Below are positions 1-9,601 of a stretch of DNA of 64,000 nucleotides, piece after piece (position 1 is the stretch's first letter; every line of letters begins with the position of its first letter). Origin of the DNA: Zingiber officinale (taxonomy: Eukaryota; Streptophyta; Magnoliopsida; Zingiberales; Zingiberaceae); the NCBI RefSeq assembly GCF_018446385.1, contig NC_056003.1:21945198-22009197 (forward strand). Reading direction: 5' to 3'. A program made the position numbers and the translations under genes. The notes beneath the pieces were generated by a model. It saw only the letters and a program-made list of their open reading frames with translations, was not told the DNA's origin and did not search any database.

Positions 1-318
1 TTAATGTTTTTGAGACCTAATTTATTACAAATTGAATAGGGAATGAGGCTAACACTTGCCCCCAAATCACAAAAAGCTTTTTCAAAAAATTCTTTTCCTA
101 TGTTGCAAGGAATATAAAAGCTCCCTGGGTCCTTTAGTTTTGGGGAAGTGTTCTTCTCCAAAATAGCACTACATTCCTCACTAAGCGCAATGGTCTCAAC
201 CTCTCCTCTTCTTCTCTTGTTTGACATGAGATCCTTCAGGAATTTGGCAAATCTAGGCATTTGAAGAATAGCATCAATAAGAGGTACCTCTACACAAATT
301 TCCTTAACTTTTCTAAAA
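1..318 (-). CDS. Ty3/gypsy pol N-terminus: aspartic protease (partial, different frame from gag)
   Basis: This minus-strand frame encodes the start of the polyprotein that would hold protease, reverse transcriptase, RNase H and integrase. Visible are a conserved leader (LIDAILQMPRFAKFLKDL), the strand GSFYIPCNIG and the protease active site FCDLGASVSLIPYSIC, where DLGA stands for the usual D-S/T-G-A. The window edge cuts it after the active site. It is open to the edge but is not in frame with gag: the gag frame stops at 290-292 while this frame begins a few codons upstream, so one base has been lost near 318 or a -1 shift is needed. Retrotransposon protease identity is firm; whether it is functional cannot be judged from this part. 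Confidence 0.85.
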
Positions 319-1834
319 ACTTGCCAAATTCTTCATCTTTCTTGAGCATTGTAAGTCTCTGAGGAAAAGGGACAGCTTTGCTCTGATGGTTCAGTGGAAG
401 AGTCTCTTCAACCTCAATGGTACTCTCCTCATTAGCTTGAATCTGATTTGGTATAAGAGGAGAGAGCTCTTCTTCTTTTTGTATCCCTTTTGGAGCAGTC
501 ACTTGGGAGTCTCCCAAGGTCCGTCCGCTCCTAAGCTCAATTCTATTGCAATGCTCCATAGGATTCACATCAGGTTTTCCTGGAAGTTGTCCTGGTGCTC
601 TGGATGATGAGGAAGCTAGTTGGGCAATTTGACTATCCTGGATCTTTTGATGCTTTTCAGAATTATCCATTCTCTGAATGAGCTTTGCTAAATCTTGCTT
701 CATTTCATTCTGACTTGAGATAATTTCTTCAAGCATCTTTTCAATATTTGACTTTGGTAAGCCTTGAGAAGATAGATGTTGAAAATTTTGTTGCCCAGCT
801 TGAAAATTTGGTCTTGCCCCCATAGATGGTCCTTGATCTTGATTATTTCTGTAAGAAAAATTGGGATGACTCTTCCATCCAGGGTTATAAGTATTTGAGT
901 ATGGGTTGTTCTGCCTTTGATTGTAACTCATGATTGCATCACATTGTTCCAGTTGATTGATTTGTGCAGTGATAGCTCCCAATGGACATGAGTCATTTGA
1001 GTGCTCTGAACTCCCACATACTTCACAAGATGTACTAATAGCATTGACCATATTAGCACTAGTCCCCATATTCTCAAATTTCTTTGTAAGAGCGTCTAAT
1101 TTTGCAGACAAAAGAGTGACTGCATCTACATCAAACTTCCCTGATGCTTTAATTGTTGGGTTTACAGAAGAATAGCCACCACTTCTTTCATTTGCCCATT
1201 GATGATGATTTCGTGCTACACTGTCAATAATTTCTTCAGCTTCATCTAAACTTTTATTCATAAGTGCCCCTCCAGCAGCTGAATCAAGGGACACTTTGGT
1301 ATGATAGTTGATACCATTATAAAAAGTGTGCAACACTAACCATCTTTCCAACCCATGATGTGGGCATTGTCTGAGCATACTATTATATCTATCCCATGCT
1401 TCAAAAAGAGATTCTGAGTCATTTTGCTTGAAGCTTGCAATTAAATTCCTCATATGAGCTGTTTTGCTTGGTGGATAGAATTTATCAAGAAACTGTTGCT
1501 CACACTGCTCCCAAGTAGTGATGCTATTAGGGGCCAAAGAATTCAGCCATTGTTTTGCCCTATCTCTTAAAGAAAACCCAAATAATAATAATCTAACTGC
1601 TTCTGAAGGAACTCCATTCATTTTCATGGTACCACATATTTCATAAAAGACCTCTAAGTGTTGATTGGGGTCTTCATGAGGTCCTCCACCAAATTGGTTC
1701 TGCTGCACCATAGATATAATTGCGGGTTTGATCTCAAAGTTATTAGCTTCCACTGAAGGTCTTGAAATACTAGATCGAAAACCTCTTGCATAAGGTGCTG
1801 CATAATCCTTGAGTGGTCTATTCGCCATGTTCAA
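290..1834 (-). CDS. Ty3/gypsy Gag capsid-nucleocapsid polyprotein
   Basis: Structural protein that would form the cytoplasmic virus-like particle in which element RNA is packaged and copied. The 514-residue frame is intact. Residues about 60-180 match the plant retrotransposon gag fold, with the signatures AKQWLNSL and FLDKFYPPSK, followed by a helical region and a CCHC zinc knuckle at C270-C273-H278-C283. The C-terminal third is Gln/Asn-rich and low in complexity. The start ATG at 1832-1834 lies about 325 bases after the primer site, a normal leader length. Gag ends at a stop at 290-292 just where pol begins in another frame, suggesting a single-base deletion at the gag-pol junction. The long open frame implies a fairly recent insertion. 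Confidence 0.92.
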   Translation of the reverse strand: MNMANRPLKDYAAPYARGFRSSISRPSVEANNFEIKPAIISMVQQNQFGGGPHEDPNQHLEVFYEICGTMKMNGVPSEAVRLLLFGFSLRDRAKQWLNSLAPNSITTWEQCEQQFLDKFYPPSKTAHMRNLIASFKQNDSESLFEAWDRYNSMLRQCPHHGLERWLVLHTFYNGINYHTKVSLDSAAGGALMNKSLDEAEEIIDSVARNHHQWANERSGGYSSVNPTIKASGKFDVDAVTLLSAKLDALTKKFENMGTSANMVNAISTSCEVCGSSEHSNDSCPLGAITAQINQLEQCDAIMSYNQRQNNPYSNTYNPGWKSHPNFSYRNNQDQGPSMGARPNFQAGQQNFQHLSSQGLPKSNIEKMLEEIISSQNEMKQDLAKLIQRMDNSEKHQKIQDSQIAQLASSSSRAPGQLPGKPDVNPMEHCNRIELRSGRTLGDSQVTAPKGIQKEEELSPLIPNQIQANEESTIEVEETLPLNHQSKAVPFPQRLTMLKKDEEFGKFLEKLRKFV

Positions 1835-2158
1835 ATGTTCCTATTCTTCAATTTGCCTTTGCAGAATTCTTCTTTTATGGAAAGTTCTGTCAATCTAAAA
1901 AGGAAAGAATTCCCCTGCAAAGTTAGATCTTCGCATACACAAGAACAAGATAGCAAATGAAAATTCAACAGAAAAAGAAAACTAAAAGAATCAAAAATGC
2001 AGAATTGAATTTGTACAAAAAGAATTAACAAGAAGTAAGAGTTATATAAGAAAGTAAAAACAGAAATCTAATGATTAGTTACAACTATGCAATATGAAAG
2101 GAAAACAAATGTTATGTTTAGTCTAACTCAATTGATAATTCCTAATGTTATAGCGCAG
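1835..2158 (-). other. Gypsy 5' leader between primer site and gag
   Basis: About 320 bases of A/T-rich untranslated leader. A 66-residue frame here (1831-2031) has no recognisable content and is treated as chance. Confidence 0.6.
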
Positions 2159-2176
2159 TCCCCGGCAACGGCGCCA
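2159..2176 (-). other. Primer-binding site complementary to tRNA-Asp 3' end
   Basis: The minus strand reads TGGCGCCGTTGCCGGGGA, the reverse complement of the plant tRNA-Asp 3' terminus including CCA. It lies 7 bases inside the LTR end, where minus-strand cDNA synthesis would be primed. Confidence 0.9.
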
Positions 2177-3234
2177 AAAAACTTGTTACGCTCCGCAAGT
2201 GTACGGAAATGTCGCAAGTAATATAAAAGATTATCGTATCCACAGGGACTGGAATAAGCACTAGAAATGTGTCAATGTGAATTAGCTAAACAACTATCTA
2301 ATTGTTTCAAATGCAAAGTGAAGGTAAACAAATCTAATATTAAAGATCAACAAACAAGAGTTTAGTGTTTTGGGTTATGATAAAGGGAGATTCTAGGAGT
2401 TTCGGTTTCTTTGTAAGATTTCTCGAATGTAAATGGTTCACCAATTCTTATCCCTCAATTGCCAAACACTTGTAGAAAGTTGTCGGTTCTCTCTTGCAAT
2501 AGATAACCGGCTAAGGACTGAGAAATGTATCTAAATATGATCAATTAGACGTGAACATACGTTGTCCTTACACAGAAGCGCACCTATTACTATGCCTTCC
2601 TCGGATATCAACATAGAAGCCCACAACTTATTAATCTATCAGGATACAAGAAACTAAGCACAAAATCCATCCTACTCTCTTAAATGTTCATATTTCCTCT
2701 TCAAGATTATCTCTCAAACGTCCTTACACGGGCTTGCACCTGTCACGTGGATCCCTCGGATGATCGAGTGAGAGTTTATCTTTACAAAGTCCACAAGAAA
2801 TCCAAACAATCAATCAAGAATGAGAATTAAGCACAAATCACCATTAATCATTCAAGATCTAATTGATACAAGCAAGACAATGTCATTGAAACAAGAAAAT
2901 GGCAAATCCATAAGAGATTACATCAATCCATCATACAAATACTCCCTTAATCCTAGAATACAAGATCTACTCCATGAATCGAGGAAGAATACCCGAAGAA
3001 ATAAAGATTACAAGCATTTCTTAAATCCCCAATCCAAGAAACCAAGAAAAGGGGAAAAGAGAAAACTTATCTACGAAGAAGCCTCGTCTTCGGATCCAAT
3101 CCTCGCTCCGGAGTCGAAATCGTCAAGAACTCCCCTCGAATCGCCCAGAAATCCTCCCAAGAATGGGAGGATACCACCAAATCTTGCCTTCTCCCAAAGG
3201 GGGGAGAGATCCCCTTTCAATTCATGAAGGAAGG

Positions 3235-3246
3235 TTTAAATAGAGC
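3235..3246 (-). promoter_or_regulatory. TATA-like box of the gypsy LTR
   Basis: The minus strand reads CTCTATTTAAACC, at the downstream edge of the palindrome array, where the U3/R promoter is expected. Confidence 0.5.
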
Positions 3247-3260
3247 AGGAAATCGGGCGC

Positions 3261-3609
3261 CACACGGCCCCATGACACGGCCGTGTGAGATTCACACGGC
3301 CATGTCCTCTTCCCTTCGGTTGTGTGACTCACACGGCCAGGACCCTTCTGCTCTCTGGAAATGCTACACGGTCGTGTGGTGCACACGGTCAGGACCCTTC
3401 TGCTCTCTGGAAATGCTACACGGCCGTGTGGTTCACACGGCCACCACCTGCTTGGCCTTTGGAAACCTCACATGGTCGTGTATATCTACACGGCCATGTA
3501 AGGCATCTGCTCTAATTTCTTCAAATCAAGACACGACCGTGTGAGATTCACACGGCCATGTCCTCTTCCCTTCCTGTTAAAACAACACGACCGTGTGTGG
3601 TACACGGCC
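3261..3609. repeat. Palindrome array (core ACACGGCCGTGT) in gypsy U3
   Basis: About ten copies or half-copies of CACACGGCC / GGCCGTGTG occur in 350 bp. The copy at 3275-3286 is a perfect 12-bp palindrome. A direct repeat of about 56 bp with the text GGACCCTTCTGCTCTCTGG is embedded. Variants such as CACGGTCGTG and CACGACCGTG look like C-to-T decay of the same unit. Confidence 0.85.
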
Positions 3610-3837
3610 TGATGCTCTCTCCCTTCAATTCCTTCCAAGCTTACCCGAGGACGCATAATCTTCACCAATTTCGACTCCTGTGTACAGAAAATACACAAAA
3701 AGCAGATCTCCGAACCAAAAGAGTAAATATGCTAAAAGGAAAGCTGGAAGTATAAAAATGCATAGATCAAGCATGCTCAAAGTATGTAAATGTGCGTAAA
3801 AACATGCATAAAAGAGTATATAATCTACGCACATCAG

Positions 3838-4801
3838 TTTTCCACTTAGGTCACTATCTAGGGTTGAATTGGTAGTCATTGGAGTTTTAATGTCTTTGGA
3901 GTTTTCCATTTCAAATTTCTCGAGTAATTCAAGTGTATACTTGTATTAATAAACATAGTTACCTTCATTTGTTTGTTTGATTTGTAGACCTAGGAAGAAT
4001 GTTAATTGTCCTACCAGACTCATTTCAAACTCCTGTTCCATTAGAGTTATGAATTCTTGTAACAATTTTGAGTTAATTGATCTAAATATTATATCATCCA
4101 CATAGACTTGAGCTATAAACTGGTCTTGATTATTGACTTTTACAAAAAAGGGTTGGGTCTATTTGACCTTGTTTGAAGCTTTTTAAGATTAAGTATGTGG
4201 TTAGCCTTTCATACCAAGCTCTGGAGGTCTGTTTTAGGCCATACAAGACTTTCCTTAATTTGAACACATGCTTAAGGTTTTCTAAGTTTTCAAACCTCAG
4301 AGGTTGACCTATATACACCTCTTCTTTAATTAGTCCATTTAGGAAGGTTGACTTAACATCCATTTGATATAATTTGAATCTCTTATGGGTTGCATAACTT
4401 AGTAATATTCTAATTGATTATAGTCTAGCAACTAGTGCATAGGTTTCATCGTAGTCAAGTCCCTCAATTTGGCTGAATCATTTTGCAACTAATCTAGCTT
4501 GTTTCTAATAACTTCCCCTTTTTCAGTTAGTTTGTTTCTAAAGACCCACTTGGTTTCGATTATCCTTTTATTTTCTGGTTAATGGTACTAAATCTTAGAC
4601 TTCATTTCTTTCAAATTGGGTTAGTTCCTCTTGCATGGCCAAAATCCAATCTAGATCACTTAATGATTCTTCTACTATTTTGGGTTCGATGTTAGAGATT
4701 AATGCTATTTGACTTAAGTTTCTAAAGGCTGATCTAGTTTGGACTCTTAAGTCTGAATCACCAATTACTTGGTCAAGTGGATGGTTTGGGTTAACCCTCA
4801 T
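3838..4801 (-). pseudogene. Ty1/copia reverse transcriptase fragment
   Basis: Remnant of a copia pol read on the minus strand. From 4801 it shows the RT upstream region ending in LDWILAMQEELTQFERNEV, then MDVKSTFLNGLIKEEVYIGQP and LYGLKQTSRAW (4363-4130), then a YVDDIIF active-site motif near 4110 and a FFLGLQIKQ-like stretch near 4000. These are the classic copia RT blocks in order. Stops and frameshifts break it between 4595 and 4363 and again near 3940. The gypsy LTR cuts it at 3838 within the linker before RNase H, which must lie left of the window. It may be a distal part of copia A or B further right, but the intervening integrase is missing. Confidence 0.85.
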
Positions 4802-4802
4802 G

Positions 4803-5098
4803 GTTCTAGTTTGTTTTAATTTTAACTTGAGTTTGAGTTTAATTTAATTTTAATTTATTTTAATTTTAATTTAAATTTGAGTTAATTTTATTTAATTTAA
4901 ATTTGATTTAATTTAATCTAATTTAATTTTAATTTAATTTATTTTAATTTTAATTTAATTTATTTTAATTTTAATTTAATTTAATTTAAATTTACTTTAA
5001 TTTTTATTTAAATTTGAGTTAATTTTATTTAATTTAAATTTAATTTAATTTAAATTTGATTTAATTTAATTTAAGTTTGATTTAATTCAATTTTAAAT
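4803..5098. repeat. AT-rich low-complexity repeat (TTTAATT-like)
   Basis: Nearly 300 bases made of interleaved TTTAATT, TTTTAATT and TTTAAATT words with few G or C, directly upstream of the copia RT fragment. The period is irregular (5 to 8 bases). No coding potential. Confidence 0.85.
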
Positions 5099-5345
5099 TT
5101 GATCCTTATTCATCTCACCCGATTTATGTTTTCAATCAGGGAATCCTATGATTTTATGAGATGAGTTAAGTTAAATTTCAAAGTTTGGTTTAACTTGTAT
5201 TAGATTCAAGTTTAGTATTGAGTTCAACAAATAGCATTCTTCGGATAAACTTCTGGGCTATGGTGAGTCACCCGAACATCATTAGAGTAATCATACCTTC
5301 GAAGTTTTCCAAATAGTTCCCCAAATTTTTATTAGTGGGAGAGAA
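5099..5345 (+). other. Remnant of gypsy internal 3' end with polypurine tract
   Basis: No protein is recognisable. The last bases, AGTGGGAGAGAA, abut the LTR that begins TGTAAAATG at 5346 and look like a polypurine tract, so this is probably the end of a plus-strand element's internal region whose remainder was deleted. Confidence 0.4.
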
Positions 5346-7250
5346 TGTAAAATGTTGAACAAATAATAATTAAATAATAAGGTTATTTGAGGAAATAATT
5401 TTATTGGAATTTTTAGGAATTTTTAAAAATTTTCTATGATTTAATCGGAGCTCGTATGACGTATGTTAAGGGGATAAATTATTGGATCAGGGGAAAGCCT
5501 GTTTAAGTTACCCTATTTGAACGAGGAAATGTTTAATTTCTTTAAATATTTCTTTCTTTTTCTTTTCCTTCGTATTCTCTCCCGTGCCCTAATCTCTCGA
5601 CGTTGAACCCTCTTCTCCTCCCTTCTCCTCTCGCGCGACGCCGAGCCACCACTGTCAAGCTCTTCATCTTCCCGTGCCCTAGCCTCCTTCTCTGCCCGAT
5701 CCCCTTCTCTTCTCTTCTCCTCTCCTCTCCTCCCCGATGCACTCCCTGTCTCTGTATCTTCACTGCGAACAGCCAAATCGCACCGACGCTATGCAATCCA
5801 CCGCCAGCTACCTTCTACTTTGGTATGTCACTTCTTGGTTCTTGTAGTCTGCCTATATTCCTATCTGTTATGCATTCATACTTATATTCTCTTGTTTGTT
5901 GACATGTTTACTCCTGCTCATAGAAATAGTAACATACATTGTCCTACTATGTAGTAGTCAAGTTTTTGACATGTCTGACTTGTGTACCTAGTTTATTGTT
6001 ACCTAGATCATTGTGTGGATTTATTTCCTTTTTTGGTACATTTTATATGGAGGTGTATATTGTCAGTATCTACATGTTTAGTGTCATGCACAATGTTGCA
6101 TGATTGCATGCTAAGCGATTGTCGGCTCTATTATTGTTAAGCACATCGCCAGTTACATGATTTGCACACACAACCACTCATGGGTTAGTGGTACATCAAG
6201 CAGGGTGTGTGCAGTTTGCTCTGTCAGGGCTCCACTGATCCGCTCATGGGTAGCGATGACTACAGTGTGTAGCGGGCAGGGATCCCTCCCCTTGACCATG
6301 ATACAGGGAGATGAGAGCTTAGGCCCCCCACTATGTTTGGGGTAGGAGGATAGGTGTACTCCGACAGTATCCTGTCTACTCAGTCACTCAGGAGCGGTGA
6401 TGACAGAGTGCACAGTTATCATAGCCCTACCCACTCGGTCTCACCATCGCATGTGAGATGGCTGACTGGCGTCAGGGGTGACCATGTCTTTTTTGCATGA
6501 TATGCATGGATTGCATTTATTGTTTGTGCTTGCTACATTATGTATGTTGCATTTTGGTGGTTGCATATGATTGACATGCATACAGATGAGATTTTGTATC
6601 TGGTCTGACGACCCTTATTTCCGGATAGGAGGTTCTGGTGAGTATAGTTTCTTCAGCCTTTTCAGTCTACATTTCCTACTTTTGTTCAGGAAACTATACC
6701 ACATGAGTATTATTGTTAGTTATATCTTATTATGCATGTCCATCCAGTATCCGCTGAGTTTTTGAACTCACACCATTGATTTATTCCTATTTCAGGTTGA
6801 AGCTGTCAGGAGGTTCCAGTTGTTAATCTTCTTGTCACAAGAGTTTACGTATTGGTCTTTTGGTATTCTGTTTATTTGCCTAGAGCTATGTTTCGGACTT
6901 GTATTGGTTTTGCACCCTGGATTTGTATGGTTTTTCTTAAGACATTGTAATGGTTAGTCTTTTGCTTGCTTGGTGGGTTTCTATTTGGTATGTTTTGTTA
7001 CGCGCCTGTCGGACGACAAAAGAGGTAAGTTTGGATATTATTTTTTATTTCTTTTCATATTGTGATGATAGTCAGAGGCTGATATATTATAATTACATGG
7101 ATTGTTTCATTTTTGTATGATATATATTTCAACCGTGTTGGCTGATGATTGTGAGCCCTAAGGGCTATGTAGATAAGTTTCAGATTGTCACTCGTATATG
7201 GGAGATGCTGTCGAAATTTCTTTTTGCAGGGACTTCCCCCGGGCGTGATA
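5346..7250 (+). repeat. Ty3/gypsy LTR (Tekay/Del-like), probably a 3' LTR
   Basis: Starts TGTAAAATGTTGAACAAATA and ends CCGGGCGTGATA (canonical TG...CA decayed to TA). It has features common in Tekay/Del LTRs: a motif TTTCAGGTTGAAGCTG near 6793, a GAACTCACACC block near 6765, and the terminal GGGCGTGA. The right border falls exactly where a copia gag frame is interrupted (7250/7251). The left flank is not gag, so this is not a simple solo LTR; a polypurine tract precedes it. The left flank GAGAA and right flank GAGGA are similar, possibly by chance. Small frames inside (5603-5902, 6157-6345) have no supporting features. Confidence 0.7.
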
Positions 7251-7694
7251 GAGGATATCTTTTATCCTCGCGTGTAGCTGACTAGCAATCTCACCTTCCT
7301 GTATTTTTATATTAAATAGTTTATTTAAATATAAATCTTTTTTTGTTACCTTTGCGTCGTTGATTCCCTCATGTAGTTCTATGAGTTTGTCTAATAGTTC
7401 TTTGGTGTTTACGTGTGGGTCGACGTGGTTCAGTTCCTTCTTGGTTAACCCGCACTGGATTGTATTGAGGGCCTCGAAATCAATTTGGGCCTTCTTCTTC
7501 ATTTTCGGATTCTAATTTTCTAGGTCTATTGGACATCCAGCGTTGTCAGTTAGCGCCTTGTACTCTTTGGTGACGCTGAACCATTGATCGAAGTCAGTCT
7601 TCAGGTACACCTCCATCTGCTTCTTCCCGTATGGGAAATCATCTCCGTTGAAGAGTGGGGGACGAACGGTGTTGTACCCTTCATTTTGGGTCAT
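7251..7694 (-). pseudogene. Copia B Gag N-terminal half (UBN2-type), interrupted
   Basis: Minus-strand copia gag starting at 7694 with MTQNEGYNTVRPPLFNGDD and running through LLDKLIELHEG to SQLHARIKDIL, the recognisable UBN2 capsid block. One in-frame stop lies at 7512-7514; otherwise the frame is continuous to 7251, where the gypsy LTR begins. The rest of gag is not found on the other side of that LTR. The leader, primer site and LTR upstream (7695-9159) show it is the 5' part of a separate copia element. Confidence 0.85.
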
Positions 7695-7934
7695 TTGAGT
7701 ATTGAAAAGACAAGACTAAAGAGGGTACCAAGACTTAGTCTTTGATTAGTAGAGTTTGAGAAATAAAATATCGAAGAGCTCGAGTGGTGTTACATCAACT
7801 TCGAGTTAAAACCGAACGAGAAAATATTATCTAAATAGGTAAAGTTTTACCAACTCAAATAGAATGAAAAAAAATTCGAAAACGATTCCCCCTGGCTTGA
7901 TTGGTAGTTGCACCAATTCAGAGCAAAACTTTAT
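7695..7934 (-). other. Copia B 5' leader
   Basis: About 240 bases between primer site and gag; no further structure seen. Confidence 0.5.
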
Positions 7935-7944
7935 TCTGATACCA
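7935..7944 (-). other. Primer-binding site (initiator tRNA-Met), copia B
   Basis: The minus strand reads TGGTATCAGA two bases inside the LTR end, the usual plant copia primer site for initiator tRNA-Met; the matching part is only 10 bases here. Confidence 0.85.
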
Positions 7945-8465
7945 CTTGTTGAATCGAGATGCACGTGAGAGGGGGTGAATCACGTGCTTTTCTAAAAACT
8001 TATTTTCTCATTTGTAAAAACACAAGTACGCACAACGAAAAATATGTACGAAGTTGAAAGTAAAAAAAGACACAGAAAAACACAGGTGGTTTACTTGGTT
8101 CGGAGCCTTCGATGACTCCTACTCCAAGACCCAGGTCCCGCGGACCTATCGATGGGTAATCCACTAAAAGCCTCTTTCGGTACCTCCATAAGAAGAAATT
8201 GAGTACAGAAAGACGGAACAAGTGCAACACGTTGCACTTGTTCTTTTGCAGTAATTAAGTATAAGTAAATAATTCCATTACTAACACTTTTGATGTGAAC
8301 GAGCTCATGTGTCAGTCTGTCGATTGCGATCTAAAATCCTCGGAGCAGTAATTGAGTGCAGCAGCTTCGCAGCAGAGTCATAGCAGGAGCCCGAAGCAGT
8401 CAGAAAGCCTTTTGGATGCGTAGAAGCTTGTATAAGTGTTGTGTATGAAGCTTTGGGTGAGCATC

Positions 8466-8475
8466 CTTATAAAGG
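8466..8475 (-). promoter_or_regulatory. TATA box of copia B LTR
   Basis: The minus strand reads CTTTATAAGG, immediately downstream (in element sense) of the GAAGGCGCCTTC palindrome array. Confidence 0.6.
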
Positions 8476-8478
8476 GCT

Positions 8479-8663
8479 TGGAAGGCGCCTTTTCTATAGC
8501 TATTGAAGGCGCTTCCAACCCGAGAATCTAATCTCAATCGTCCCGACTCTTATTTGCGATGAAGTCTAAAGTTCATCTTGTAGAAGACACCTTCCAAAGC
8601 CTTTGAAGGCGCCATGCATGACAAGTGTGAAGGCACTTTCCATCAGCATTGAAGGCGTCTTCA
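8479..8663. repeat. Palindrome array (core GAAGGCGCCTTC) in copia B U3
   Basis: Four or five copies or near-copies of GAAGGCGCCTTC / GAAGGCGCTTCC at about 8481, 8505, 8605 and 8650, some decayed at the central CpG. Confidence 0.75.
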
Positions 8664-8892
8664 GGTACTATTGATCTGAAGGATTTTTGCTCTTTTATCC
8701 TGCAAAAAGATGTTAGTCCAAAACTAAAATATCTACCCTGCAAAACAAAGTTAGCATAGTTATAATAATGAGTAGTAATTAGTTCTTGTCTTCCCACAAC
8801 TAGGAACTAGTAAAGATCTCAGATTAGGGATCTGAAATTGACCTAATTTAACTGACGTTATTGTCCCCTCAACTGGGACGCGTCCTCACTTA

Positions 8893-9095
8893 GTCACTCT
8901 CCTCGAGTGACTTACCTTTACTTACCAGCTTGCCAGTTGTCCGGCCCGCAGACCCAACTGGATTTCCTACCAGATATTCGGTCAGCCCGTCAACCTATCT
9001 AGACTTCTTGCTAGATATTCGAGTGGCCCGTTGACCTATCTGGACTTCGCACCAGATATTTGGTCAGTCAACGAGCCCATTGACCTATCTGGTTA
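8893..9095. repeat. Tandem self-complementary cassettes in copia B U3
   Basis: Consecutive inverted repeats: GTCACTC/GAGTGAC (8893-8911), CCAGTTG/CAACTGG (8933-8961), then alternating CCAGATA and TATCTGG/TATCTAG arms with inner GGTCA and TGACC arms to about 9093. The architecture matches element D's U3 though the arm sequences differ. Confidence 0.7.
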
Positions 9096-9164
9096 ACTCC
9101 TACATACTTGGTAAAGTGGTTAGATCACAGTAATACCTAACTTAACTTGTCATTCATCAAAATC

Positions 9165-9493
9165 TAAATTAGATCGTTAGTGAAAACTACACCAATAGTA
9201 TTATCATCTACAAAAATGATAAAGTATTTATTCCCACCACATGTTGGTGTACCTTTAAGGTCACACACATTGGTGTGAATTAACTCAAGTGGTTCGTTGC
9301 TTCTCTCAACATGTTGAAAGGATGACTTTGTCATTTTTGCTTCAACACAAATCTCATACTTGTGTTTTGGGTCAAGGTGGAATGTAGGTATGCTTCGCAT
9401 ATTTATTAATCTACGTAATGCATCGTAGTTAACATGTCCTAGTCTACCATGCTACAAACATGAAGACTCAAGTATATAAGTGGAAGAACTTTT
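9165..9493 (-). pseudogene. Copia A GAG-pre-integrase / integrase N-terminal fragment
   Basis: Minus-strand remnant reading HGRLGHVNYDALRRLINM, then EICVEAKMTKSSFQ, then EPLELIHTNVCDLKGTP and KYFIIFVDD. This is the pre-integrase plus the start of the copia integrase core; the first catalytic Asp, normally in a HSDVC context, is Asn here (HTNVC). Element E1 cuts it at 9494 on the upstream side and the copia B LTR at about 9160 downstream. It continues the gag-protease fragment at 13710-15000. Confidence 0.85.
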
Positions 9494-9601
9494 TGTTGGA
9501 ACCCCAAGGTTATTTTGGTATGATCAACAAGTTAAGTTAGATCCTGTGTGTTTTTAACCTTGTGTCTAAGTAGCAGGAGCTTAGGAGCACAGGTAGTCAA
9601 G

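Larger units (their letters stand above)
1..3837 (-). mobile_element. Ty3/gypsy LTR retrotransposon, 5' part (LTR, PBS, gag, start of pol)
   Basis: Read on the minus strand the order is 5' LTR (3837-2184), primer-binding site (2176-2159), gag (1834-290) and the beginning of pol (about 318-1). The rest of pol and the 3' LTR lie beyond the left edge. The LTR begins TGATGTGCG and ends GTAACA. It interrupts a copia reverse transcriptase reading frame exactly at 3837/3838. The tRNA-Asp primer site and the CDLGAS-type protease are typical of plant gypsy elements of the Athila/Tat side of the family; I cannot fix the lineage without RT and integrase. Confidence 0.9.
2184..3837 (-). repeat. 5' LTR of the Ty3/gypsy element
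   Basis: The LTR starts TGATGTGCGTAGATTATA at 3837 and ends GCGTAACA at 2184, giving TG...CA ends and 1654 bp. The outer boundary is set by resumption of the copia RT frame at 3838, the inner one by the primer site. A diverged LTR of the same family lies at 36700-37632, starting TGATGTGCGCAGATTATA. U3 holds an array of ACACGGCCGTGT-like palindromes (3261-3609) directly upstream of a TATA-like box. A 135-residue frame on the opposite strand (2820-3227) is not supported as a gene. Confidence 0.85.
7947..9159 (-). repeat. 5' LTR of copia B
   Basis: The inner end ...GATTCAACA at 7947 is fixed by the primer site. The outer end is placed near 9152-9159 (TGACAAGTT or TGATGAATG), where copia A integrase sequence starts; it is uncertain by about 10 bases. 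It contains a TATA box (8466-8475), a palindrome array (8479-8663) and tandem hairpin cassettes (8893-9095). The 3' partner LTR is not in the window. Confidence 0.75.

Noticed and set aside
2820-3227. 135-residue plus-strand frame in the gypsy LTR
   Set aside because: Lies antisense within R/U5, Lys/Ser-rich low complexity, not seen in the sister LTR.
7151-7200. Similarity of AGCCCTAAGGGCTATG in the gypsy LTR to the SINE start at 28662
   Set aside because: Limited to about 16 bases with a palindromic core; likely chance.
5346-7250. Calling this LTR a simple solo LTR with target duplication GAGRA
   Set aside because: The left flank is not the copia gag found on the right, and a polypurine tract precedes the LTR.
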